DNA of 64,000 bases, from positions 186,001-250,000 of the forward strand of contig NZ_CP011310.1 of assembly GCF_001077815.2 (NCBI RefSeq), written 5' to 3'. The translations under genes were made by a program, and so were the position numbers. Positions 38,708 through 48,219 of the stretch are shown here, piece by piece. Source of the DNA: Aurantiacibacter atlanticus. Its GTDB lineage: Bacteria; Pseudomonadota; Alphaproteobacteria; Sphingomonadales; Sphingomonadaceae. The notes below the pieces were generated by a model. It saw only the letters and a list, made by a program, of their open reading frames with translations, had not been told where the DNA came from and searched no databases. Within the stretch, counting starts at the first letter, position 1. Each line of letters starts with the position of its first letter.

Positions 38708-40513
38708 ATGTTGATGCAGACCCACGAAGCCCGCCTGTCCGCCCTTAGGGAAGAACTTGCCCGCCGCAAGCTTGATGGTTTCGTTGTGCCAATCAGCGAT
38801 GAACATCTTTCCGAATATGTCGGTGCCTATGCCCAGCGGCTGGCCTGGCTTACCGGTTTTGGCGGATCAGCCGGAGCGGCTGTGGTGCTCAAGGACAATG
38901 CCGCCATGTTCGTGGACGGGCGCTATACCATCCAGGTGCGCGATCAGGTTGATGGCAAGCTGTATGATTACAAGAGCGTTCCTGCAGATTCGATAGCGGA
39001 TTGGATCGCAGAAACCGCCCCTGAAGGCGCGAAGATCGGTTTTGATCCGTGGCTTCACACACGCGATTGGGCCAATGCCATGGACGCGCGGCTGGACAAG
39101 GCCGGCGCGCAACTGGTCGCGCTGGACAGCAATCCGATCGATGCAGTGTGGGCCGACCAGCCCGAACCCTCGACCGCACCTGCCTTTGTGCAGGATGATG
39201 CGCTGGCAGGCCGCTCCAGCGCAGACAAGCGCGGCGAGATCGCTGATTGGCTAAAGGCTGAAAAGCTTGATGCGGTGGTTGTAAGCGCGCTCGATTCGGT
39301 GGCCTGGATACTCAATATTCGTGGCGCTGATGTCGATCACACTCCTGTCGCCCTGTCGTATCTGGTAGTGCAGGAAGACGGAACGGCAGACTGGTTCATC
39401 GCACCCGAAAAAGTGACCGACGAAGTGACAGGCGCACTCGGCAATGCCGTGCGGATTCGCCCCCGTGACGCCTTCTCCGATGCCTTTGCAGAACTGGCAG
39501 GCAAGCGCGTGGCGGTCGATCCGGAACGCTCGGTCTATGCCATTTTTGATCGGTTGGATGCCGTGGGCGCCGCCGTTCTTGCCGAAACCGATCCCGCCGT
39601 TCTGCCCAAGGCGATCAAGACCGCGGCCGAGCAGGAAGGCCACCGCGCTGCGCAGGCGCGCGATGGCGCCGCGGTCAGCCGCTTCCTCCATTGGCTGGTT
39701 GGCGAAGGCCCCAAGGGCACGGTGGATGAATTGTCCGCCGCCGCAAAGCTTTATGGTTTCCGGGAGGAAACGGGCCAGTTGGTAGATCTGTCATTCGATA
39801 CGATATCGGGTGCAGGCTCCAATGGCGCACAGTGCCATTACCGCGTGAGCGAGGAAACCTGCCTGCCGCTTGCGCCTAACAGCGTTTATCTTGTCGATTC
39901 GGGCGGCCAGTACAAGGATGGCACAACGGATATCACGCGCACCGTGTGGATCGGCCCCGATGCCCCGCCGGCAGAAGTGAAGGATCGCTTCACCCGCGTT
40001 TTGCAGGGCCACATTGCGCTCGACACGCAGATTTTCCCCACCGGCACCTCCGGTTCCGCGCTTGATGTGCTTGCCCGCCAATATCTATGGCAGGCGGGCG
40101 TGGATTATCCGCATGGTACTGGCCACGGCGTGGGCAGCTTCCTCGGCGTGCACGAAGGGCCGCAACGCATCGCCAAGGGGCGCGGCGGGCAGGCAGGAAC
40201 CGATCAGGCACTGATCGCCGGAATGATCCTTTCCAATGAGCCAGGCTATTACAAGGCCGGCGAATACGGCATCCGCATCGAAAACCTCGTGCTGGTGGAA
40301 GAACGCACAATTGACGGCATGGAAGGCGATTGGCTGGGCTTTAGTGCGCTGACACTGGTGCCGATTGACCGCACTCTGGTGGACAAGGATATGCTCAGCC
40401 CCGAGCAGATTGACTGGTGGAACACATATCACGCCAAGGTGCGTGAAGTGCTCGCGCCGCAACTCGATGACGATACGCTTGCCTGGCTTGAGGCTGCGTG
40501 CCAGCCGCTCTAA
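38708..40513 (+). CDS. aminopeptidase P family protein (M24B, Xaa-Pro aminopeptidase)
   Basis: A 601-residue metallopeptidase that removes an N-terminal residue before proline. Two N-terminal creatinase-like domains (to about 300) precede the pita-bread M24 catalytic domain. Metal ligands can be placed in VDSGGQYKDGTTDITR (Asp pair), the GTGHGVGSFLGVHEGP region (His), NEPGYYKAGEYGIRIEN (Glu) and the later Glu of ENLVLVEE. This three-domain size is that of the eukaryote-like long Xaa-Pro aminopeptidases rather than E. coli PepP. No signal peptide, so it is cytoplasmic. It is divergent from the oligopeptidase B gene. Confidence 0.94.
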   Translation: MLMQTHEARLSALREELARRKLDGFVVPISDEHLSEYVGAYAQRLAWLTGFGGSAGAAVVLKDNAAMFVDGRYTIQVRDQVDGKLYDYKSVPADSIADWIAETAPEGAKIGFDPWLHTRDWANAMDARLDKAGAQLVALDSNPIDAVWADQPEPSTAPAFVQDDALAGRSSADKRGEIADWLKAEKLDAVVVSALDSVAWILNIRGADVDHTPVALSYLVVQEDGTADWFIAPEKVTDEVTGALGNAVRIRPRDAFSDAFAELAGKRVAVDPERSVYAIFDRLDAVGAAVLAETDPAVLPKAIKTAAEQEGHRAAQARDGAAVSRFLHWLVGEGPKGTVDELSAAAKLYGFREETGQLVDLSFDTISGAGSNGAQCHYRVSEETCLPLAPNSVYLVDSGGQYKDGTTDITRTVWIGPDAPPAEVKDRFTRVLQGHIALDTQIFPTGTSGSALDVLARQYLWQAGVDYPHGTGHGVGSFLGVHEGPQRIAKGRGGQAGTDQALIAGMILSNEPGYYKAGEYGIRIENLVLVEERTIDGMEGDWLGFSALTLVPIDRTLVDKDMLSPEQIDWWNTYHAKVREVLAPQLDDDTLAWLEAACQPL

Positions 40514-40660
40514 CGGCGCGCCGCTACGGCACCATCCTTTATGGGCGCCACGACACAGCCGCAACCATCGTGGACGGGATCGAATAGTGTGGACGATATG
40601 GCCTGCGTTATTACGCTGACGGGGCGCAGCATAACCCCTGCATGAACGCCGCGGCGAAAC

Positions 40661-40710
40661 TGCGACAAATTGCGACAATTTCAGCCTATTTGGGCAAATA
40701 CCTGCGACAA
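40661..40710 (+). promoter_or_regulatory. three TGCGACAA direct repeats upstream of the EF-hand/two-component operon
   Basis: TGCGACAA occurs at 40661-40668, 40671-40678 and 40703-40710. Centre spacings of 10 and 32 bases put all three on one face of the helix, as expected of an OmpR-type operator, and the operon downstream encodes such a regulator. The rest of 40514-40819 (about 300 bases) holds no credible gene. Autoregulation is inference. Confidence 0.5.
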
Positions 40711-40819
40711 CCTCCCTCTAGAACGGTTCTCAAGAGTGGCGGGGCGCCGGTCCTTCTCCCTCCCCCCCTTAAAGTCGGCGCCTCGTTACTCTACCGTAGA
40801 ACCTGAAGTGGAGAGTTAC

Positions 40820-41377
40820 ATGAAAAAGTCCCTTATCCTCGCGCTTGCTGCAAGCGGTCTGACCGTTGGCGGCATAGCCTATGCACAAGACAGCCAGCGC
40901 GGCGCGGACATGACCCGCACCGCTGCCGAAACCCGCGCAACCGAGCGTTTTGCACGCATGGATGCCAATTCCGACGGCGTTATCAACGAAGCCGACCGAG
41001 AAGCCCGTGCCCGTGCCCGCTTTGCCGAGCAGGACGCCAATGGCGACAATCTGCTCAGCTTTGAAGAAGTGCAGGCCGCACGTGAAGAACGCCGCGAAAA
41101 CCGTGATGCCCGCCGTGCCGAACGTGGCGAGCAGGCCGGCCAGCGTGGCGGCAGGCGCGGACATCGCATGGGTCGCCATGGTGGCGGACATATGGGTGGC
41201 AAGATGATGCAGCAGGCGGACGCCAATAGTGATGGTGCCATCAGCCAGGCTGAATTTACCGCCGCTGCCCTCGCCCGGTTTGACAGCGCTGATGCCGACA
41301 ATGACGGCACTCTTACCGCTGAAGAACGGCGCGCCCAGCATGCCGAACGCGATGGCCGTCGCGGCGGACGCCGGTGA
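40820..41377 (+). CDS. EF-hand calcium-binding periplasmic protein
   Basis: A 185-residue secreted protein: signal peptide to about residue 23 (AYAQD), then four EF-hand loops, DANSDGVINEAD, DANGDNLLSFEE, DANSDGAISQAE and DADNDGTLTAEE. The two pairs are split by a linker dense in Arg, Gly, His and Met (near 110-135, for example GHRMGRHGGGHMGGKMM), which could bind metals such as copper. Its stop codon overlaps the GTG of the response regulator, so the three genes form an operon. A role as an envelope Ca2+ or metal-sensing partner of the kinase is inference. Confidence 0.88.
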   Translation: MKKSLILALAASGLTVGGIAYAQDSQRGADMTRTAAETRATERFARMDANSDGVINEADREARARARFAEQDANGDNLLSFEEVQAAREERRENRDARRAERGEQAGQRGGRRGHRMGRHGGGHMGGKMMQQADANSDGAISQAEFTAAALARFDSADADNDGTLTAEERRAQHAERDGRRGGRR

Positions 41378-42111
41378 ACGAACCGCAGGTAAAACTGCTG
41401 CTGGTGGATGATGAAGCCAGCTTGCGTGAACCCCTGGCCGAGTATCTCTCGCGCCAGGGGTTTGCCGTGGAGCAAGCCGCAGATGCATCCAAGGCGCGCA
41501 CAGCGTTGCAGGATGACATCCCGGATCTCGTCCTGCTCGACATCATGATGCCTGGGGAAGACGGGATTTCGCTGTGCCGCCATTTGATAGAAGCGCAGAA
41601 TCTGCCAGTCATATTCCTCACCGCCAAGGGCGAGGCAACCGATCGCATCGTCGGTCTGGAAGTGGGCGCGGATGATTATGTCGTCAAACCCTTTGAACCG
41701 CGTGAACTTGTAGCGCGTATCCGTTCGGTCCTTCGCCGCGCCAATAAGGGCGCGCCCGCTGCGCCGAAGGAAACAGACGCGCATTATGCGTTCGACGGCT
41801 GGAAGCTTGATCCGCTGAAGCGGCGGCTGACTGATCCTGAAGGCACAGTCGTGCCAGTATCTTCTGCCGAGTTTCGCCTGCTGCTGGCCTTTCTCGATCA
41901 CCCGCGACAGGTGCTGGACCGGGACCGGCTGCTGGACATGGTGCAGGGGCGCGAAGCGCATCTGTTTGATCGTGCAGTGGACAATCAGGTCAGCCGATTG
42001 CGCCGCAAGATCGAGCAGGATAGCCGCGATCCCAAACTGATACAGACCGTTTGGGGCGGCGGGTATCGTCTTGCCTGCGATGTGCGACGCATCGTTCCTT
42101 CTGTCGACTGA
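41374..42111 (+). CDS. OmpR-family response regulator
   Basis: A 245-residue two-domain regulator. The receiver domain has the acidic pair in LLVDDEAS, the phosphoacceptor Asp56 in LLDIMMPG, and the Lys in DYVVKPFEP. The C-terminal winged helix (about 135-235) shows the OmpR/PhoB pattern SSAEFRLLLAF, then NQVSRLRRKIEQD and VWGGGYRLA. The GTG start at 41374 overlaps the EF-hand stop (GTGA). The kinase gene follows 10 bases after. Likely binds the TGCGACAA repeats upstream of the operon, though this is untested. Confidence 0.94.
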   Translation: MNEPQVKLLLVDDEASLREPLAEYLSRQGFAVEQAADASKARTALQDDIPDLVLLDIMMPGEDGISLCRHLIEAQNLPVIFLTAKGEATDRIVGLEVGADDYVVKPFEPRELVARIRSVLRRANKGAPAAPKETDAHYAFDGWKLDPLKRRLTDPEGTVVPVSSAEFRLLLAFLDHPRQVLDRDRLLDMVQGREAHLFDRAVDNQVSRLRRKIEQDSRDPKLIQTVWGGGYRLACDVRRIVPSVD

Positions 42112-42121
42112 CTTTTTTCGC

Positions 42122-43531
42122 ATGAACCAGAAACAGTCCGCCCGTTTTTTCCCGCGCAGTCTACTAGGCCAGATGCTGCTCGCTGTGGCGGTCGCACTGC
42201 TGGTGGCGCAGGCCATTTCAGTAGTGCTGCTGTTCCGCGCCGAACAACGGCAGATTGAAAACGCGCTGATCAATGAACTCGCCCTAAAGCTGGTCGCTAC
42301 TCCGGACGATCGCCAGAGAAGGCCGGACCGGCGCAACCGCCGTGGTCAACGCGGTATCGAACGCGTGCTCCAGTCACCGCTCGCGCAGACCGAAATGCGC
42401 GATGGCGTGCGCGAGGAAGCATTGCGCAATCTGCTGATCGAACAAGATGTCGAGATTGAAGAGCTGGTCGTACTTTCTCGCCATAATTCGCAAGACAGAT
42501 TCATGTTGCGGCGGCTGGAACGCAATCCCGATCTTGCCCTGCGGCGGTGGAAACCCGATGGAGAAATGATAATCGCCGGTTTGAAACGCCCCGGTGAAGA
42601 GCAATGGCTGGTGGCGCGAGCACCGCGCGGAAAGCCGGGCAGAGGCGCGCTGGCTGGCATCGTCATGCAAACGCTCATTCTTTATATCGTGCTGATTGGC
42701 GGGCTTGCCATTTTGCTGCGCCGCCTGACCCGCCCGCTAGGCCAGCTCACAACGCGCATGGAACGGTTCGGGGGCACGCTCGACGGCGAACCACCACTAG
42801 AACCTTCAGGGCCGAGCGATGCACGCCGGCTCATCACCGCGCATAATGCAATGGAAGCGCGCATCGCTGCGCTGCTTGATGAAAAAAACGTGATGCTGGG
42901 CGCAATCGGCCATGATCTGAAAACGCCGCTGGCCGCGCTGCGCGTGCGTATTGAAAGCGTTGAGAACGAGACAGAGCGCGCACGCATGGCCGCCACGATC
43001 GAGGACATCACGACTTCGCTCGACGATATTCTCTCGCTTGCCCGCGTGGGTCGGCCAAGCGATCCGCTGGAGCGGACGGAGCTTTCCGCACTGGTTGCTT
43101 CTGTCGTGGAAGAATTCGAGGACATGGGTGAGAAAGTTACGCTTGGTCAGACCAGCCGCATGGCCCTTTCCCTTCGCGCGACATGGTTGCGCCGGGCTTT
43201 GCGCAATCTGATCAGCAATGCCCTGCGTTACGGGACGGAAGCGCGCATCGAGCTTGCCCGCGGAACCGCGCGGGATGGCCGCGAAGAGGCAGTCATCCGC
43301 ATCGCCGACAGGGGGCCGGGCATTCCCGAAACTGAGATTGCCGCCATGATGGAACCCTTTGCGAGAGGCGACACGTCGCGCAATCGCGAAACGGGCGGCG
43401 CGGGGCTGGGGCTCACGCTTGCACGGGCGATTGCCGAACAGCATGGCGGCACGTTGAAGCTTGCCAATCATATCGGCGAGGATGGCACTATAGAAGGGCT
43501 GCTGGCGGAAATCAGGCTTCCGCTAAGTTAG
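42122..43531 (+). CDS. sensor histidine kinase
   Basis: A 469-residue membrane kinase. Two hydrophobic helices (about 15-38 and 182-202) flank a periplasmic domain of roughly 140 residues that is unusually rich in Arg (RQRRPDRRNRRGQRG). HAMP, HisKA and HATPase follow: His264 in GHDLKTPL, N box NLISNALRYG, G1 in DRGPGIPE and G2 in GGAGLGLTLA. Paired with the OmpR-type regulator directly upstream. A stimulus involving Ca2+ or metal is suggested only by the EF-hand protein in the operon. Confidence 0.94.
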   Translation: MNQKQSARFFPRSLLGQMLLAVAVALLVAQAISVVLLFRAEQRQIENALINELALKLVATPDDRQRRPDRRNRRGQRGIERVLQSPLAQTEMRDGVREEALRNLLIEQDVEIEELVVLSRHNSQDRFMLRRLERNPDLALRRWKPDGEMIIAGLKRPGEEQWLVARAPRGKPGRGALAGIVMQTLILYIVLIGGLAILLRRLTRPLGQLTTRMERFGGTLDGEPPLEPSGPSDARRLITAHNAMEARIAALLDEKNVMLGAIGHDLKTPLAALRVRIESVENETERARMAATIEDITTSLDDILSLARVGRPSDPLERTELSALVASVVEEFEDMGEKVTLGQTSRMALSLRATWLRRALRNLISNALRYGTEARIELARGTARDGREEAVIRIADRGPGIPETEIAAMMEPFARGDTSRNRETGGAGLGLTLARAIAEQHGGTLKLANHIGEDGTIEGLLAEIRLPLS

Positions 43532-43555
43532 TCCCTTTCAGCACACGCTGACACG

Positions 43556-45130
43556 CTATCGCATCAACCCGCCAATGATATTGCGCACGAAGCGGCCCGC
43601 CAGCGGACCCGCCAGATCGGTCGCGAGTGAGCCTGCGCCTGATGTAATCGCCGTGCGCGTCGGATTAGCGCGGCTGCGGCGGCCCGTGACAGCGGCAGCG
43701 GCAACCGAGGCCATGGATCCGGCAGCAGCGGCCATTGCGCGGGTGCGCGCTTTTTCCCAGATGCTCTTGGTCTTGCGCGGCTGCTTGCGGACCTCTTCCT
43801 CCCCTTTGGCTTCAACTTCTTCTGCGGTCATGGCGGCGTCCTGTGCCTTTTGGGCCAGCACCTCCTCTGCACTTTCGCGATCTACCCGTTCGTCATATTT
43901 GCCGGCAACCGGGCTGATCGACTGCATGATTGCGCGTTCCTTGGGCGTGACAGGGCCGAGCCTGCTGCGCGGCGGCTTGACCAATGTGCGCTGGACCACG
44001 GTGGGCGCACCATCATCATCCAGCGTCGATACCAGCGCCTCACCCACGCGCAGTTCGGTGATCGCCGTGGCGATATCAAGATCGGGGTTGATGCGGAAAG
44101 TCTCCGCCGCCGCCCGAATGGCGCGCTGGTCGCGCGGTGTGAAAGCGCGCAGCGCATGCTGCACGCGATTGCCCAGCTGACCGGCGATTTCTTCGGGGAT
44201 ATCGATTGGATTTTGCGTAACGAAATACACACCTACACCCTTTGATCGGATCAGGCGGACAACCCTTTCGATTGTCTCCTCCAGCGCCTTGGGGACATCA
44301 TCGAACAATAGGTGCGCTTCATCAAAGAAGAACACCAGCTTGGGTTTTTCAGCATCGCCAACTTCGGGCAGGCTTTCGAACAATTCGGCAAGCAGCCACA
44401 GGAGAAAGGTGGCATATAGCTTCGGGCTGCGCATCAATTTGTCCGCCGCCAGCACATTCACGATACCGCGCCCTTCGGAATCACAAGCGAGGAAATCGTC
44501 GATCTCCAGCGCAGGCTCTCCAAAAAATCCATTTGCGCCCTGCGATTCAAAACTCAGCAATTGCCGCTGGATCGCGCCGACCGACTGTTTTGAGACATTG
44601 CCATAGTCGCCTGAAAGCTCTTTTGAATTATCATAGGCCCATGACAGCATGGCTCGCAGGTCTTCGAAATCGAGCAGCAACAGACCGTTCTCGTCTGCAT
44701 GGCGGAAAACGATCTGCAAGACGCCTTCCTGCGTATCGTTGAGATCGAGCAGGCGGGAAAGCAGCAGCGGACCCATTTCGGAAACCGTAGTGCGGATCGG
44801 GTGGCCCTGTTCGCCATATAAATCCCAGAAAACCACCGGATTATCGGAATAAGCGTAATCCTCCATGCCCAATTCCTGCGCCCGGCTTTCCAGCTTGTCG
44901 GCATTCTTGAAATCGGCGGAACCAGGCATGGCGATACCCGAAAGATCGCCTTTCACATCGGCCACGAAGACCGGCACACCATTGGCGGAAAAGCTTTCGG
45001 CCAGACCCTGAAGTGTCACCGTCTTCCCCGTGCCGGTCGCGCCCGCAATCAACCCGTGGCGATTGGCGCGGCCAAGATCGAGCGCCTGCCGGTTCCCGTC
45101 CAGGTCATTGCCAATGAAAATATCGCCCAT
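43556..45130 (-). CDS. HerA-like ATPase (DUF853/YjgR-type)
   Basis: A 524-residue P-loop protein of the DUF853 family (E. coli YjgR). Walker A is [10 protein letters not shown] at about 29-38; Walker B lies in [14 protein letters not shown] near 270-283, followed by [16 protein letters not shown]. The last 70 residues are basic and Ala-rich with a hydrophobic end ([13 protein letters not shown]), suggesting a membrane-binding or oligomerisation tail. The family's function is unknown; ATP-driven DNA or protein movement is presumed. It stands alone, divergent from pabB. Confidence 0.93.
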   Translation of the reverse strand: MGDIFIGNDLDGNRQALDLGRANRHGLIAGATGTGKTVTLQGLAESFSANGVPVFVADVKGDLSGIAMPGSADFKNADKLESRAQELGMEDYAYSDNPVVFWDLYGEQGHPIRTTVSEMGPLLLSRLLDLNDTQEGVLQIVFRHADENGLLLLDFEDLRAMLSWAYDNSKELSGDYGNVSKQSVGAIQRQLLSFESQGANGFFGEPALEIDDFLACDSEGRGIVNVLAADKLMRSPKLYATFLLWLLAELFESLPEVGDAEKPKLVFFFDEAHLLFDDVPKALEETIERVVRLIRSKGVGVYFVTQNPIDIPEEIAGQLGNRVQHALRAFTPRDQRAIRAAAETFRINPDLDIATAITELRVGEALVSTLDDDGAPTVVQRTLVKPPRSRLGPVTPKERAIMQSISPVAGKYDERVDRESAEEVLAQKAQDAAMTAEEVEAKGEEEVRKQPRKTKSIWEKARTRAMAAAAGSMASVAAAAVTGRRSRANPTRTAITSGAGSLATDLAGPLAGRFVRNIIGGLMR

Positions 45131-45186
45131 GTTGTTCCCTATCTATCGTATTGCCCGATTCCTGCAGGAACCCTAGAGCGGGGCAG

Positions 45187-46995
45187 ATGGATGGCAAGAC
45201 CCCCTTTGTCCTGCTGGATGACGCGCGCACCCACGGGGCGAGCGATGCACAGTTCTTTTCAGCCCCGCGCGCAATCTTTGTGGCGCGGCGCGCTGACGAA
45301 GTGGCAGGCGTTCTTGCCGCTGCTGAAAAGGCGCGCGTGGAAGACGGCGGGCATCTGGCGGGTTTCATCGGATATGAGGCCGGGCTTGCGCTGGAAGCAC
45401 GACTGGCACAGCTGGCGCCCGCGCGCAGCGGCGCAAACGGGCCGCTGGTGTGGCTTGGCCTGTTTGACGATCCTGAAACCATTGCTGCAGCGGATATGGC
45501 GCAATGGCTGGCAGCCCATAGCGATGCGGGCGCGTCGGGCATCGCCAGTATCGGCCCGCTCGATCCGCAAGTTCCACCCGGTGCCTATTGCGAGGCATTC
45601 GAGATCTTGCAGGACGCGATCCGCGCAGGCGACATCTATCAGGCCAATCTCACCTTCCCGCTGGCTGGCCCTGCAAGGGGTGATCCGCTGGCGATCTATG
45701 CCGCTATCCGTCCCACGGCAGCGGCTGGATATGGCGGCATGATATTTGACGGTTCACATTACCTCCTCAGCTTCAGCCCCGAATTGTTTTTTTCGCTGAA
45801 GGGGCGCGAGGTGCGGGTGAAACCAATGAAGGGCACACGCCCACGCGTGGCCGATCCGGCAGCAGACGCGGCAATCCGGGAAGAACTTGGCGCCTCGGTC
45901 AAGGACCGTGCAGAAAATCTGATGATCGTGGATCTGATGCGCAACGATCTATCGCGCGTGGCACAAGCGGGCAGCGTAAATGTGGATGATCCCTTCACCG
46001 TGGAAACCTATCCCACCGTGCACCAGATGGTCTCCACCGTCAGTGCACAGCTGCAATCAGGCAAGGGCGCGATAGATGTGATCAACGCGCTGTTCCCCTG
46101 CGGTTCCATCACCGGTGCGCCCAAGATCCGCGCAATGGAATTGATCGACACGGTCGAGCCCGATCCCCGGGGGGGCTATTGCGGCGCAATCGGCCGCGTG
46201 GATCGGACGGGCGATGCCGCCTTCAATGTCGCTATCCGCACCATCCGCCTGACCCCGGGCGAAAATCTGCGCCACAAGGCGGTGCTGGGTGTGGGCGGTG
46301 CTATCGTTGCCGATAGCGATGCGATGGGTGAATGGCGCGAATGCCTGATCAAGGGCGCCTTCGTGCGTGGCCCTGCCGGTGGACACGATCTGATCGAAAC
46401 CATGCGGTTTGATGCAGACGGCGGGATAAAACTGCTCGAATTGCATCTGGAACGGATGAAAGCGAGCGCCGCAGAGCTCGGCTTTTCCTTTGACAGGCAT
46501 GAAACGCGCAATCGCATTCAGGCGCTGTGTTTCGAACTGGAGGCAGATACCAAGGTCCGGCTTGTGCTGGCGCGCAGCGGCGCTGTTACTCTGGAAAGTG
46601 CACCTTTGCCGCCACCGCTTCCTGATCCCGTCTCATGCATCGCGCTGCCACATCCCACGGTCGCGCATGACTGGCGGCTGCAACACAAGAGCAGTGACCG
46701 CAGCTTTTACGAAAGCGCGGCCGATGTCGCACGCGAACGAGGCGCATTCGAGGCCTTGCTGGTGCGCGAGGATGGCCAGGTTGCCGAAGGCAGCCGGACC
46801 AGTATTTTTGTCGAAGGTGAAGATGGCGTGCTGCTGACGCCGCCTGCCTCTGTGGGTCTGTTGCCGGGGGTCCTGCGCCGCTCACTTATTGAAGGAGGGC
46901 GTGCGCGTGAAGCGGATTTGACGCTTGCTGATCTGGAAAATGGCTTCTTCCTCGGCAATGCTCTTCGCGGCCTGCTGCCAGCGGTTCTGATATGA
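45187..46995 (+). CDS. pabB: aminodeoxychorismate synthase component I fused to 4-amino-4-deoxychorismate lyase
   Basis: A bifunctional enzyme of p-aminobenzoate (folate) synthesis, 602 residues from ATG 45187. The N-terminal two-thirds is PabB: the PMKGTRPR motif with the ADC-synthase lysine near 214 and the chorismate-binding GSITGAPKIRAMELID near 306. The C-terminal third (about 390-602) is a class IV aminotransferase fold, PabC, with HKSSDRSFYE (PLP lysine) and the PPASVGLLPGVLRR segment. Such pabB-pabC fusions are common in alphaproteobacteria. PabA is not seen nearby. Stop overlaps the start of the aminotransferase gene. Confidence 0.94.
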   Translation: MDGKTPFVLLDDARTHGASDAQFFSAPRAIFVARRADEVAGVLAAAEKARVEDGGHLAGFIGYEAGLALEARLAQLAPARSGANGPLVWLGLFDDPETIAAADMAQWLAAHSDAGASGIASIGPLDPQVPPGAYCEAFEILQDAIRAGDIYQANLTFPLAGPARGDPLAIYAAIRPTAAAGYGGMIFDGSHYLLSFSPELFFSLKGREVRVKPMKGTRPRVADPAADAAIREELGASVKDRAENLMIVDLMRNDLSRVAQAGSVNVDDPFTVETYPTVHQMVSTVSAQLQSGKGAIDVINALFPCGSITGAPKIRAMELIDTVEPDPRGGYCGAIGRVDRTGDAAFNVAIRTIRLTPGENLRHKAVLGVGGAIVADSDAMGEWRECLIKGAFVRGPAGGHDLIETMRFDADGGIKLLELHLERMKASAAELGFSFDRHETRNRIQALCFELEADTKVRLVLARSGAVTLESAPLPPPLPDPVSCIALPHPTVAHDWRLQHKSSDRSFYESAADVARERGAFEALLVREDGQVAEGSRTSIFVEGEDGVLLTPPASVGLLPGVLRRSLIEGGRAREADLTLADLENGFFLGNALRGLLPAVLI

Positions 46996-48176
46996 CTGTG
47001 CCCCCGCTCAGCCACGCGCTGCAACGGATAGAGGCGTCCTCCACCTCCGCCATGACTGACCGCGCTCGCATATTGCAGGCCGATGGGCGCGACATCATCT
47101 CGCTCAGCGTAGGTGAACCCGATTTCGCCACGCCGCCCCATGTTATCGCTGCTGCCAAGGATGCGCTCGACGCGGGCGATACGCGCTACACCTCGGTTAT
47201 GGGCACCACCCAATTGCGAGAAGCCGCCGCGCTGCATTTTCGCCGAGATCTGGGCATTGCGGCTGAAGCAGGCGATGTCATCGTGACTGCCGGCGGCAAG
47301 CAAGCGATATTCGAAGCACTGGCCGCAACGATCAGCGCAGGCGATGAAGTGATTGTGCCGTGCCCCTGGTGGGTCAGCTATCCGCAAATCGTGCGCTTCT
47401 GCGGCGGTAAGGTTGTCCCGCTGCTGACACATCCCGAAAACGGTTATCGATTCGATGCCAGCGATCTGGAGGCGCTAATCACGCCCAAAACCAGATGGGC
47501 GCTGCTCAACAGCCCCGGCAATCCAACCGGCGCGGTCTATCCCGAAGGCATGCTGCACGCCATCGCGGATGTGCTGCGACGCCACCCGCAGGTAATGGTG
47601 CTTTCAGACGATATTTACGCTCCGCTCAGCTATACCGGGCAGGATCACGCCACGCTGGCAGCGCTTTGCCCTGATCTGAAGGACCGCGTGCTGACCGTTT
47701 CGGGCGTGTCGAAAAGCCACGCGATGACAGGCTTTCGTATCGGTGTGACCACCGGACCACGCTGGCTGCTTGAAGCCATGACGCGTCTGCAAGGCAATTC
47801 CAGCGGCAATGCGGCCAGTATCAGCCAGGCCGCTGCCGTGGCCGCCCTTGCCGGGCCGCAGGATTTCCTCGCCGACTGGCGCGCCATCTTGCGCGGGCGG
47901 CGCGATATGATGGTGGAACGCCTTAATGCCATTCCCGGACTGTCGACTCCCATGCCCGACGGCGCTTTTTACTGCCTTGTCAATGCCGCGCCGATCATGG
48001 ACCGGTTTGGCCGGGACGATAACAGGCTGGCGCTCCATTTGCTCGACCATGGTGTTGCCGTGGTGGCGGTCAGCGCCTTTGGTGGACGTGATGGCTTTCG
48101 CATCAGCTTTGCCGCGAGCGAGGAATCTCTTCGAACTGCAATGGACCGAATCGAAAAGGCGCTGATTGGGCAATAG
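46992..48176 (+). CDS. pyridoxal phosphate-dependent aminotransferase (class I/II, AspC-like)
   Basis: A 394-residue fold-type I aminotransferase. The PLP Schiff-base lysine is Lys241 in VSKSHAMTGFRIG; the SPGNPTGAVYP and DDIYAPLSY motifs place the Asn and Tyr that hold PLP. The pattern fits aspartate or aromatic aminotransferases of subgroup I-gamma. It overlaps pabB by 4 bp, so both are translated together. A link to chorismate or aromatic metabolism is possible but not shown. Confidence 0.93.
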   Translation: MTVPPLSHALQRIEASSTSAMTDRARILQADGRDIISLSVGEPDFATPPHVIAAAKDALDAGDTRYTSVMGTTQLREAAALHFRRDLGIAAEAGDVIVTAGGKQAIFEALAATISAGDEVIVPCPWWVSYPQIVRFCGGKVVPLLTHPENGYRFDASDLEALITPKTRWALLNSPGNPTGAVYPEGMLHAIADVLRRHPQVMVLSDDIYAPLSYTGQDHATLAALCPDLKDRVLTVSGVSKSHAMTGFRIGVTTGPRWLLEAMTRLQGNSSGNAASISQAAAVAALAGPQDFLADWRAILRGRRDMMVERLNAIPGLSTPMPDGAFYCLVNAAPIMDRFGRDDNRLALHLLDHGVAVVAVSAFGGRDGFRISFAASEESLRTAMDRIEKALIGQ

Positions 48177-48219
48177 CTACACCTTCGACAAGCGCCCGGC
48201 TTGCAGGTAAAGCCCGCGC

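Noticed and set aside
40879..42336. Minus-strand open frame of 485 codons
   Set aside because: Antisense to the EF-hand gene and response regulator; Ser/Arg-rich low-complexity translation.
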